From assembly GCF_050003625.1 (NCBI RefSeq), contig NC_134398.1, positions 196,423,700 through 196,487,699 of the forward strand: DNA of 64,000 nt, read 5' to 3'. This document shows positions 24,124 through 34,680 of the stretch, one piece after another. The position numbers and the translations under genes are program-made. The notes below the pieces were generated by a model. The model saw nothing but the letters and a program-made list of their open reading frames with translations. It was not told where the DNA came from and did not search any database. This DNA is from Haematobia irritans (lineage: Eukaryota > Arthropoda > Insecta > Diptera > Muscidae). The stretch's first letter is position 1, and the number at the start of each line of letters is the position of its first letter.

Positions 24124-25056
24124 AAGGGTGATTCTTTTGATGTTAGGATTTTCATGCATTAGTACTTGACAGATCACGTGGGATTTCAGACATGGTGTCA
24201 AAGAGAAAGATGCTCAGTATGCTTTGACATTTCATCATGAATAGACTTACGATCTGCCACAACGTCGAATTTTCAGTGAATGGGCCCTATAAAAGTTGGC
24301 AGAAAATCCGCTTTTTTATCGACAAATTTTGTTCAGCGATGAGGCTCATTTCTGGTTGAATGGCTACGTAAATAAGCAAAATTGCCGCATTTGGAGTGAA
24401 GAGCAACCAGAAGCCGTTCAAGAACTGCCCATGCATCCCGAAAAATGCACTATTTGGTGTGGTTTGTACGCTGGTGGAATCATTGGACCGTATTTTTTCA
24501 AAGATGCTGTTGGACGCAACGTTACGGTGAATGGCGATCGCTATCGTTCGATGCTAACAAACTTTTTGTTGCCAAAAATGGAAGAACTGAACTTGGTTGA
24601 CATGTGGTTTCAACAAGATGGCGCTACATGCCACACAGCTCGCGATTCTATGGCCATTTTGAGGGAAAACTTCGGAGAACAATTCATCTCAAGAAATGGA
24701 CCGGTAAGTTGGCCACCAAGATCATGCGATTTGACGCCTTTAGACTATTTTTTGTGGGGCTACGTCAAGTCTAAAGTCTACAGAAATAAGCCAGCAAATA
24801 TTCCAGCTTTGGAAGACAACATTTCCGAAGAAATTCGGGCTATTCCGGCCGAAATGCTCGAAAAAGTTGCCCAAAATTGGACTTTCCGAATGGACCACCT
24901 AAGACGCAGCCGCGGTCAACATTTAAATGAAATTATCTTCAAAAAGTAAATGTCATGGACCAATCTAACGTTTCAAATAAAGAACCGATGAGATTTTGCA
25001 AATTTTATGCGTTTTTTTTTAAAAAAAAGTTATCAAGCTCTTAACAAATCACCATT
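24124..25056 (+). mobile_element. mariner/Tc1-superfamily element, copy 1 (933 bp)
   Basis: It is bounded by AAGGGTGATT and AATCACCATT with TA on both sides (24122-24123, 25057-25058), inserted in satellite. Compared with the copy at 34681-35613 it keeps the same first 126 bp and the last 740 bp but has a different 67-bp segment in between. It is therefore an internal-deletion derivative missing most of the N-terminal half of the transposase. Confidence 0.9.
24317..24949 (+). pseudogene. mariner-type transposase, catalytic domain only
   Basis: An open frame of about 211 codons carries all three catalytic aspartates of a DDE/D transposase: FSDEAHF, FQQDGATCH and SCDLTPLDYFLWG. There are 36 residues between the second and third Asp, longer than the 34 of classical mariners. 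It ends DHLRRSRGQHLNEIIFKK then TAA. Upstream the same frame continues as DLPQRRIFSEWAL but meets an in-frame TAA before KLAENPLFYRQ. The ATG near the left end is in another frame. The DNA-binding helix-turn-helix region is deleted, so autonomous function is very unlikely. Confidence 0.88.
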
Positions 25057-25058
25057 TA

Positions 25059-25970
25059 TAATTTTAACAAAATTTTCTATAGAAATAAAATTTTGACAAA
25101 ATTTTCTATAGAAATAAAATTTTGAGTAAATTTTCTATTGAAATAAAATTTTGAGTAAATTTTCAATAGAAATAAAATGTTGGCAAAATTTTCTATAGAA
25201 TTTTCTATGGAAATAAAATTTTGACAACATTTTCTATAGAAATAAAATGTTGGCAAAATTTTCTATATAAATAAAATTTCGACAAAATTTTCTATAGAAA
25301 TACAATTCTGACAAAATTTTCTAAAGAAATAAAATTTTGACAAAATTGTCTATAGAAATAAAATTTCGACAAAATTTTCTATAGAAATACAATTTTGACA
25401 AAATTTTCTAAAGAAATAAAATTTTTACAAAATTTTCTGTAGAAATAAAATTTTGACAAAATTTTTTATGAAAATAAAATTTTGACAAAATTTTCTATGG
25501 AAATAAAATTTCCACCAAGTTTTCTATAGAAATAAAGTTTTGACAAAATTTTCTATAGATAAAAAATGTTGACAAAATTTTCTATAGGAATAAAATTTTG
25601 ACAAAGTTTTTTATAGAAATAAAATTTTGACAACATTTTCTATAGAAATAAAATTTTGAGTAAATTTTCTATAGAAATATAATTTTGACAAAATTTTCTA
25701 TAGAAATAAAATTTTGAGTAAATTTTCTGAAGAAATAAAATTTTGACAAAATTTTCCAAAGAAATAAAATTTTGACAAAATTTTCTATAGGAATAAAATT
25801 GCGACAAAATTTTCTATAGATATAAAATTTTGGCAAAATTTCCTAAAGAAATAAAATTTTGACAAAATTTTCTAAAGAAATAAACTTTTGACAAAATTTT
25901 CTATAGAAATAAAATTTTGACAAATTTTTCGATAGGAATAAAATTTTGAAAAAATTTTTTATGTAATATT
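25059..25970 (-). repeat. 29-bp satellite array right of mariner copy 1
   Basis: About 31 monomers, continuing the array interrupted by the mariner. Several monomers carry GAGTAAATTTTC instead of GACAAAATTTTC. Confidence 0.92.
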
Positions 25971-26168
25971 GAATGATATATATAATAAAAACTATCACAA
26001 TATATATTAAAATAAAATAATAAAACGTTTCATTCGAAGAAAAACATTTGCTAAGCACAAAAATTTGACCAAGAACTTCAAACTAAATTATTTTTTTTTT
26101 AATTTCGTAGAATTTTGGTAAAATTTTCTTAAAATTTTGGTAGATTATATTCGACACGAGTGGCAACC

Positions 26169-26827
26169 TTGGTTATACCTCTTATTAACAATGTTATGAT
26201 GAATTTTTACATCGACATTCCTTCGCTTGGAGTTTTTAGATTGGATTTCGTTTTAATAGCTTTCTTTTGTATGTGCAGGTAATGATGCTTGGATTCCTGT
26301 TATGACCTCCATCCAATAATTCGTGTGCATACATTATGCAGTAGGATTTACAAAGAGCTTTTGCAGTGATAACCACTGCAAGCATTGTCAGCATCACTAT
26401 TCATAATTCACCCCAAGAAAGAAAAAAAAAAAAAAAAACACAAGAACGCGTATGTGATTTTTGGCCATAATAGACTTGGATGTTAATACTGCTAATGGTG
26501 ATGATAATTATGTGAGATATTTCTCTCTACCTCTCACTGACACACTGATACCACCCATGTGAGTTTTTTCTTCTTCACATAATTCTATGTTACAAGGCCA
26601 CAAGTCTATTTTTTTTTTTTTTTGAATCACATTCTGTTCTTTGTGCATACTTTTTGTATTAACGTGAATTTTTTGATTGCAGTTATTTTCAAATTTTCTA
26701 TAAGCATACACAGAAATCTATTGGTGTGAAGCTATGTATGCATTTTGATTAGGGGTTTACATATTTGAAAATATTTTCAATCACGAATGTGGTACGAAAT
26801 AGATCTTTAAATCAATATTAACAAAAA
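26169..26827. other. intronic sequence, no gene
   Basis: AT-rich with poly-A near 26420 and poly-T near 26610. No coding signal is seen. Confidence 0.5.
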
Positions 26828-29235
26828 ACAAGTATATACAGCAGTAAGTTCGGCCGGGCCGAATCTTAAATACCCACCACCATGAACCAAATATTAGGGT
26901 TTCCTTTGAAATTTCAGGAGGGCTTGAGGATATTTCCGGAAGATAAATTTAAAGATTTCACCTATGAGGACTATATCAGATTCTGGATTTATAAGAACCA
27001 TTTTTGTTTGAGTTTTAGAGGAATTATTAACATCTCTTGTAAGTGTGCAAGAAAATTATAAAATAACGTCTTGATTTGAAATCTTAAATCTGTAGTTTTT
27101 CACCCGAAAGGTAAAATTTGGAAATTTTACATTGAGTTTCAAGCAATTTTCATGATCAGTTGGCCTTCTACTCCCTCAAGAAGTGAAGTCGGTCTATATG
27201 GAGGCATTACCAAATGGACCGATAAGAACTTAATCCGATACACGTTTTTGTGAGCCCAACATATATATTTACAATTTCAGGCAAATCAGATAAAAACTAC
27301 GGTTTCTAGAAACCCAAGGAGTTAAACCGGAAAATCTTTCTTATGGGGGCTATACTAAAATATGGAGCGATACTCACCGTTTTCGGCACACCTCTTTATG
27401 GCCCGAAAATACCTCTATATTTCCAATTTCAGGAAAATAGGATAAAAAATTCGGATTCTAGAAGCCCAAGAAGTAAAATCAGGAAATAGGTCTATTGGGG
27501 GCTATACCAAAATATGGAGCGATGGTTAGGTTAGGTTAGGTTAGGTTAGGTTATGTGGCAGCCCGATGTATCAGGCTCACTTAGACTATTCAGTCCATTG
27601 TGATACCACATTGGTGAACTTCTCTCTAATCACTGAGTGCTGCCCGATTCCATATTAAGCTCAATGACAAGGGGCCTCCGTTTTATAGCCGAGTCCGAAC
27701 GGCGTTCCACATTGTGGTGAAACCACTTAGAGAAGCTTTGAAACCCTCAGCAATGTCACCAGCATTACTGAGGAGGGATAATCCACCGCTTAAAAACTTT
27801 TTGGTGTTCGGTCGAAACTTGGTTTGAACCCACGACCCTGTGTATGCAAGGCGGACAGGCTAACCATTGCACCACGGTGGCTCCCAAAATATGGACCGAT
27901 ACTCACCATTTTTGGCACACCTCTTTACGGTTCTAAAGTACCTCTCGATTTCAAAATTCAAATAAATTGGATAAAAACTGCGGTTTCTATAAGCCCAAGA
28001 AGTAATATCGGGAGATCGGTCTATATGGGGGCTATACCAAAACATTGACCGATACTCACCATTTTTGGCACACCTCTTTATGTTCATAAAATACCTCTAG
28101 ATTTCAAATTTCAGGTAAATTGGATAAAAACTGCGGTTTCTATAAGCCCAAGAAGTAAAATCGGGAGATCGGTCTATATGGGAGCTATACCAAAACATAG
28201 ACCGATACTCACCATTTTTGGCACACCTCTTTATGGTCATAAAATACCTCTAGATTTCAAATTTCAGGCAAATTGGATAAAAACTGTAGTTTCTATAAGC
28301 CCAAGAATTAAAATCGGGAGATCGGTCTATATGGGGGTTATACCAAAATATGGACCGATACTCACCATTTTTGGCACACCTCTTTATGGTCATAAAATAC
28401 CTCTAGATTTCAAATTTCAAGCAAATTGGATAAAAACTGCGGTTTCTATAAGCCCAAGAAGTAAAATCGGGAGATCAGTCTATATGGGGGCTATACCAAA
28501 ACATAGACCGATACTCACCATTTTTGGCACACCTCTTTATGGTCATAAAATACCTCTAGATTTCAAATTTCAGGCAAATTGGATAAAAACTGCAGTTTCT
28601 ATAAGCCCAAGAATTAAAATCGGGAGATCGGTCTATATGGGGGTTATACCAAAATATGGACCGATACTCACCATTTTTGGCACACCTCTTTATGGTCATA
28701 AAATACCTCTAGATTTCAAATTTCAGGCAAATTAGATAAAAACTGCAGTTTCTATAAGCCCAAGAATTAAAATCGGGAGATCGGTCTATATGGGGGCTAT
28801 ACCAAAATATGCATCGATACTCAAAATTTTCGGCACGCGTATTTGTGGTCCTGCAATACCTCTAGATTTCCAATTTCAGGCAAATTGGATTAAAACTACG
28901 ATTTCTATAAGCCCAAGACCCCAAATCGGGAAGTCAGTTTATATGGGGACTATATCAAAACCTGGACCGATATAGCCCATCTTCGAACTTGACCTGCCTG
29001 CAGACAAAAGACGAGTTTGTGCAAAATTTCAACACGATTGCTTCATTATTGAAGACTGTAGCGTGATTACAACAGACAGACAGACAGACAGACGGACATC
29101 GTTATATCGTCTTAGAATTTCTCCCTGATCAAGAATATATATACTTTATATAGTCGGAAATCGATATTTCGATGTGTTACAAACGGAATGACAAACTTAT
29201 TATACCCCCGTCACCATTCTATGGTGGTGGGTATA
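26828..29235 (+). mobile_element. Helentron/DINE-like subfamily C, full length, with SINE insert
   Basis: 5' terminus ACAAGTATATACAGCAGTAAG, the palindrome TTCGGCCGGGCCGAA, AAATACCCACCACCATG, a unique 5' block, and about nine C-type core repeats. The pre-terminal GACCTGCCTGCAGAC, (CAGA)n/CGGACA tract, ATATACTTTATATAGTCGG, and hairpin ACCCCCGTCACCATTC...GGTGGTGGGTATAA follow. Unit starts at 28178, 28331, 28484 and 28637 are exactly 153 bp apart. No Rep/helicase coding is present. Confidence 0.85.
27524..27884 (-). mobile_element. tRNA-derived SINE with (TTAGG)n-like tail, 361 bp
   Basis: On the minus strand: GGGAGCCACCGTGGTGCAAT (A box) and a B box damaged to GGGTTCAAACC. The body follows (AAAAAGTTTTTAAGCGG, GGTTTCACCACAATGTGG), then the TCACAATGGACTGAATAG end and an AACCTAACC tail. 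It is flanked by CAAAATATGGAGCGAT (27508-27523) and CAAAATATGGACCGAT (27885-27900), a 16-bp target duplication with one mismatch. Confidence 0.85.
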
Positions 29236-29253
29236 ATAAATAAAGATGTTGTT

Positions 29254-29352
29254 GGTATCGTTTTAATCTCGCAAGTTTTGTAAACTTGCTCTCTGTTGAC
29301 GTATACACAACAGAGAGCAAGTTTACAAAACTTGCGAGATTAAAACGATACC
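29254..29352. repeat. 99-bp perfect palindrome (45-bp arms, 9-bp spacer)
   Basis: 29254-29298 and 29308-29352 are exact reverse complements over 45 bp, outer ends GGTATCGTTTTAATC and GATTAAAACGATACC, around spacer ACGTATACA. It lies between the end of a subfamily C element and the start of a subfamily A element. No coding and no family are recognised. Confidence 0.95.
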
Positions 29353-29378
29353 GAATGATTACCTCAATATTTTACGAA

Positions 29379-31013
29379 ACAAGTATATATGGCCGTAAGT
29401 TCGGCCGGGCCGAATCTTATGTACCCTCCACCATGGATTACGTTGAAACTTCTACGAAAGACTGTCATCCACAATCGAATTACTTGGGTTGTGGTATCTT
29501 AAAACTTCTTAACATCGATTTCTAAATTGTGAGTTAGTCCATACTTGGTATATATTAGACAAAAAAGTTATGTATAGGTAAGTCTACAAATAATTACGAA
29601 TCGACATCGACTTTTGCACGGTACGTAGAGAGCCAGAATTGAAATATGGGGGCTATATAGAATTATGAACTTGATATGGACCAATTTTTGTGTGATTGGG
29701 GATCGATTTATCTGAGGGCTATATATAACTATAGACCGATCTGGACCTAGTTAGACATGATTGTTAACGGCCATATACTAGCACAATGTACCAAATTTCA
29801 ACTGACTCGGATGAAATTTGCTCCTCCAAGAGGCTCCAAAACCATATCTCGGGATCGGTTTATATTGGGGCTATATATGTTTATGGACTGATATGGACCA
29901 CTTTTGGCATGGTTGTTAAATATCATATACTACCACCACGTACCAAATTTCAACCAGATCGGATGAACTTTGCTTCTCCAAAAGGCACCGGAGGTCAAAT
30001 CTGGGGATCGGTTTATATGGGGGCTATATATAATTGATATGAGCTAACTGATATGAACTAATTCCTGCATGGTTGTTGGATACTAACACCACGTACCAAA
30101 TATCAACTGAATCAGATGAATTTTGGTCTTCCAAGAGACTCCGGAGGTCAAATCTGGGGATCGGGATGCTATATATGGGATGGGGGCTATATATAATTAT
30201 GGAATGGTTGTTGGATACTAACATCACTTATCAAATTTCAACCGAATCGGTTGAATTTTGCTCTTCCAAGGGGCTCCGGAGGTCAAATCCGGGCTATATA
30301 TAATTATGGACCGATTTCGACCAATTTTCACATGGGTATTTGAGGCCATATATTAACACCACGTACCAATTATCAACTGAATCAGATGAATTTTGGATAC
30401 TAACATCACTTACCAAATTTCAACCGAATCGGATGAATTTTGCTCTTCCAAACGGCTCCGGAGGTCAAATCTGGTGATCGGTTTATATAGGGGCTATATA
30501 TAATTATGGACCGATGTGGACAAATTTTTGCATGGGTGTTAAAGACCATATACAAACACCATGTACCAACTTTCAGCCGGATCGAATGAAATTTGTTTCT
30601 CTTAGAGACTCCGAAAGCCAAATCGGGGGATCGGTTTATATGGGGGCTATATATAATTATGGACCGATGTGGACAAATTTTTGCATGGTTGTTAGAGACC
30701 ATATACTAACACCATGTACCAAATTTCAGCCAGATGGGGGCTATACGTAAAAGTGAACCGATATGGCCCATTTGCAATACCATCCGACCTACATCAATAA
30801 CAACTACTTGTGCCAAGTTTCAAGGAGAAAGCTTGTTTCGTTCGGAAGTTAGCGTGATTTCAACAGACGGGCGGGCGGACATGCTTAGATCGACTCACAA
30901 TTTCACCACGACCCAGAATATATATACTTTATTGGGTCTTAGAGCAATATTTCGATGTGTTACAAACTGTATGACAAATTTAATATACCCCCCCATCCTA
31001 TGGTGGAGGGTAT
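29379..31013 (+). mobile_element. Helentron/DINE-like subfamily A, full length without satellite
   Basis: 5' terminus ACAAGTATATATGGCCG and palindrome TTCGGCCGGGCCGAA. Then GGTATCTTAAAACTTC, about seven core repeats (some partly deleted), GTGATTTCAACAGACGGG, ATATATATACTTTATTGGG and the 3' hairpin ending GGTGGAGGGTATAA. The captured satellite block found in sister copies is absent here. Confidence 0.8.
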
Positions 31014-31133
31014 AAAAAAATTGAAGCAACGAGTATAAACTTTTTTTAATAAAAATAATTGTTTCGGTGTAAAAACAGTGAATTTTGCGGCCACGAGTTA
31101 GATTTCTATTCCCAAAAATTTTGTTTTATTTTT

Positions 31134-31835
31134 TATACCCTGCGCCACACTGTGGAACAGGGTATTATAAGTTAGTGCATATGTTTGCACCACCCAGAAG
31201 GAGACGAGATAGACACATGGTGTCTTTGGCAATAATGCTCAGGGTTGGTTCCTGAGTCGATCTATCCATGTCCGTCTGTCCGTCCGTTTGTCTGTGAACA
31301 TATTTTTGTGATCAAAGTCTAGGTCGCATTTTAAGTTCAATCGCCTTCAAATTTGGGTCAGAATAGAACCCTATTGATTTTGGAAGAAATCGGTTCAGAT
31401 TTAGATATAGCTCCCATATATATCTTTCGCCCGATATGCACTCGTTTGGACCAGAAGCCAGAGTTTTACACTGATTTGCTTGAAATTTTGCAAAAACATA
31501 ACACTTGGTCGTATAGTATAGTGTGCAAAATTTGATTGAAATCGGTTCAAATTTAGATATAGCTCCCATATATATTTCGCCCGATATGGACTTATATGGC
31601 CCCAGAAGCCAGAGTTTTGGCCAAATTTGGTGGAAATTTTGCACTAGGAGTACAATTAGTAGTGTAGTCGAGTGTGCTAAATTTTATTTAAATCGGTTCA
31701 GATTTAGATATAGCTCCCATATATATGTTTCGCCCGATTTTCCGTCATATGACCACAGAGTTGAAAGTTGTAGTCCGATTTACGTGACATTTTGCACAGG
31801 GAGTAGAATTAAAATACTAAATATGGAACACTTTG
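31134..31835 (-). mobile_element. Helentron/DINE-like subfamily B, 5'-truncated
   Basis: Intact B-type 3' hairpin (ATACCCTGCGCCACA/CTGTGGAACAGGGTAT), GTCCGTCTGTCCGTCCG tract and three core repeats. The 5' half is absent. Confidence 0.8.
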
Positions 31836-33003
31836 GCTTATAATCGCCAATATTGGGCTACGATCGAGGTAACACGAGGGTACTGGAAGCGTGAAGGTCA
31901 TTGAGATATTGCAAAACCATCCTGTTTTTCATGAAACAACCGATATTTTGATTTAATTTAATACAAAATCTGTTATATATTATTGTTGTGTTGGTATGTT
32001 TTTAAAAATTTCCCCATTTTTGGGAAATTTCGGAATTTTAGATAGTGCCTACTCTACTTTTGATGTCTGGCCGCTATGTCAAGCAGCATAAGTTGAAGAA
32101 TTTATATGCCACATTTTTGCTTAATCATGTGTAATAGCAGTGGTAGTGGTGGCGTGTATGTGTGCATGCGAATATAGGTATTTGGCTCGCAGTCTGCTGC
32201 GAGAAAGTGTGAGTATGAGGGGTTCTTGTGTTGAAGTTGGTGGAAAATGTGAAATGAAAGATTGTGAGAAAATTTATATGAAGGAAGGGTGTAAGTGGCA
32301 ATGAACACATCTTCACAAACTCACACACACACACGCGTTAAAGCGTGTATGGGCGTCTGTGTGTGTGTGTTTCCATGAGAATAAATCGCTATATCTGGGC
32401 CATATTATTTATGCACTTCATAATAAATTGGGTGTGAAAACATAAAGGATGTATTAAGGGCATATAGAAATATAGGGCGCCTGCTAAAATACAATGCGGC
32501 ATTTAATGTTTGGCTTTTGAAGAAGAATCTCTACATATGGATAAAAAAGAAGGTACGAAGGTACAGACGCTTATATTGCCTATGAAAGAGGACAATTTCA
32601 ATTGTTCTCAAGGAAATGAAGATAACAATATTTAACAAAAAAAAAAAATGCTAAAATTAAAAAAAAAAAAAAAAAAAACACGTATTTAAAGTGTGGGGGA
32701 AATCCTTTCTTCTTGTTACGGAAAGTTTTCATTCATTTATCTAAGCTCTCAAGGTTAGATTATATAAAATTTTCATTTGCCTAAACCTTCCCTCTAAACT
32801 ATTGATGCTTATAACTTTTCCATGATATCTCACTATCCCCTTTTCGTTAGGATCACTAACTAATACATGAATGGAAATGAAACCCACTTAGGAGCATTAC
32901 TTCATGAAATTTGCCATAATACATGGCAGACAGAAAAATGGATTTAATTTGTTGACTTTTACATGAGAGTCTCTCTTCCCGCCATCACATGGATCACATT
33001 CAT
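31836..33003. other. intronic sequence, no gene
   Basis: Includes (CA)n and (GT)n tracts near 32322-32370 and an A-run near 32636-32680. No exon is seen on either strand. Confidence 0.55.
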
Positions 33004-33059
33004 GGTTGCCACAGCTGGTAGAATTGTACTAAAACTGGTCGATGCTTCACAAATTTCCC

Positions 33060-33785
33060 GTACATATAAAATGTTGACAGAACTCTTTATAAAAATAAAA
33101 TTTTGACAAAATTTTCTATAGAAATAAAATGTTGACAAAATTTTGCAAAAGAAATAAAGTTTTGAGAAAATTATATAATTTTTAAGCAATAATTTTCATA
33201 GTTTCGGCTATACGTCGATTAAAAAACATATGAGTGATGTTTTTATCTTATTTTTATTTCCAATATTTCGGTTGACTTTATCAAAACCGTTTTAAAGGCT
33301 GAAGTGAAACAAACAAAAAAAAAGAACAGTAATTTTCAAATTTAATTATGAAAATCACGAACAAAGAAACCCAAACAATAAATAATTTCATTATTAAAAT
33401 AAAAATAAAATTTTGAAAATATTTTTGGAAATAAACATTTTGACAAAAATTTTCCAAAGAAATAAAATTTTGAGAGAATTTTTTAAAACATACAATTTTC
33501 TAAAGAATAAAATTTTGACAAAACTTTTTAAGAGAGCCAAATGTTTCACAAAATTTTCTGTAGGAATAAAATTAAAAAAAAAAAAATTGCTATAGAAAAA
33601 AAATTCACAAAATTTTGAAAAAAATTTCTATAGAAATATATAGAAATAAAATGTATAATGAAATAAAATGTTGACAAAATATTCTATAGAAATAAAATTT
33701 TGATAAACTTTTCTATAGAAAAATGTATTTTGAGAAAATTTACTATAGAAATAAAATTTTGACAAAATTTTTAAATAAATAAAAT
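33060..33785 (-). repeat. 29-bp satellite, two degraded blocks
   Basis: Monomers at 33060-33180 and 33398-33785 are separated by about 215 bp of unrelated AT-rich sequence (CGTCGATTAAAAAACATATG and onward). Confidence 0.8.
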
Positions 33786-34050
33786 TTGTTGTTGTTTTTT
33801 GATTTCAGCTTAAAACCATGTATTTTGGTGCAAGTAGAGGATGCTGATGAGGAATGTGGTAATTCCGAAACGTGCGTCCATCCAACCATATTGCAGCCTA
33901 TAGGGCTTTGCCCAAATAAATTTGACAAACATTCTTTTCCTCTGTTGGTTAAGCTACACTTGTAGTTTGATTTCAGCATGGTTTTAAACTGAAATCAAAA
34001 AACAACAACAATGCTTAAAGAACAAAACCAACAATAACAAAACAAAACGA
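33786..34050 (-). mobile_element. foldback element with 35-bp inverted arms
   Basis: 33786-33820 and 33977-34011 are reverse complements with 34 of 35 matches (TTGATTTCAGCTTAAAACC against GGTTTTAAACTGAAATCAA). Between them lies a conserved body with GGAATGTGGTAATTCCGAAA, itself a 5-bp-stem hairpin followed by CGTGCGTCC. Two further truncated copies lie at 41.4 and 57.7 kb in the opposite orientation. GAAACGTGCGTCC recalls hairpin-plus-GAAACGT ends seen in some LINE 3' tails; the class is unsettled. Confidence 0.7.
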
Positions 34051-34065
34051 AAGACAAAAAAAAAT

Positions 34066-34277
34066 AAATAAAATGTTGACAAAATTTTTTAAATAAATAA
34101 AATGTTAACAAATTTTTTTAATTAAATAAAATTTTGAAAAAAAAAATTTGAATAAATAAAATTTTGACAAAATTTTTGAAATAAATAAAATTTTGGCAAA
34201 TTTTTTTAAATAAAAAAAATGTTGACAAAATTTTTTAAATAAATAAAATTTTGACAAAATTATCTATAGAATTAGAA
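34066..34277 (-). repeat. diverged satellite (TTTAAATAAATAAAA form)
   Basis: Monomers in which TCTATAGAAATAAA is replaced by TTTAAATAAATAAA; a local subfamily. Confidence 0.75.
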
Positions 34278-34680
34278 ATTTTGGAAATTTTGAAGAGGTA
34301 GACAAACTACAAAGATATTTTCTAAAGAAAGTTTTACATCTACCAGATACTACGCCAAACTACGCTTTAGCGATCGAAACCGGACTTGAGGAGGGACATT
34401 TATATACACTTAACCTGCATCTTAATTATATTAAAAGAACTCTATTTAAATACCACCAGGAAAGACTTCCTTGTCGAATGACAAAAATCATTATACAGAA
34501 GAACCTATTCTGGGCTAAGGATATAAATAATATGCTGAGAGAGATTGATCAGCAACCAATATCAGTGAGAACATCACAAAATATGTTTAATAACACGGTT
34601 ACCATCCTATTAGAGAACTTAAGACAGAGATATAAAAATAATTATTTACAAAAGGTTCTAATGTCCAATGCCCGAATATA

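Larger units (their letters stand above)
22681..26168 (+). mobile_element. GGTTGCCAC-ended satellite-bearing element, copy 1
   Basis: Left end GGTTGCCACAGTTGGTAGAA. The right end is TTTTGGTAGATTATATTCG, then ACGAGTGGCAACC. GGTTGCCAC/GTGGCAACC form a short terminal inverted repeat, and GGTAGA motifs are subterminal. The interior is 29-bp satellite in inverted orientation (AAATTTTGACAAAATTTTC) plus an inserted mariner. No coding sequence of its own is seen; the transposon class is not recognised. Confidence 0.65.

Noticed and set aside
22795..25970. CRISPR-like array
   Set aside because: A 29-bp tandem repeat without unique spacers, in an animal genome; it is a minisatellite.
27526..27552. GGTTAGGTTAGG tract as interstitial telomere repeat
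   Set aside because: It is the tail of a minus-strand SINE with target duplication; higher flies lack TTAGG telomeres.
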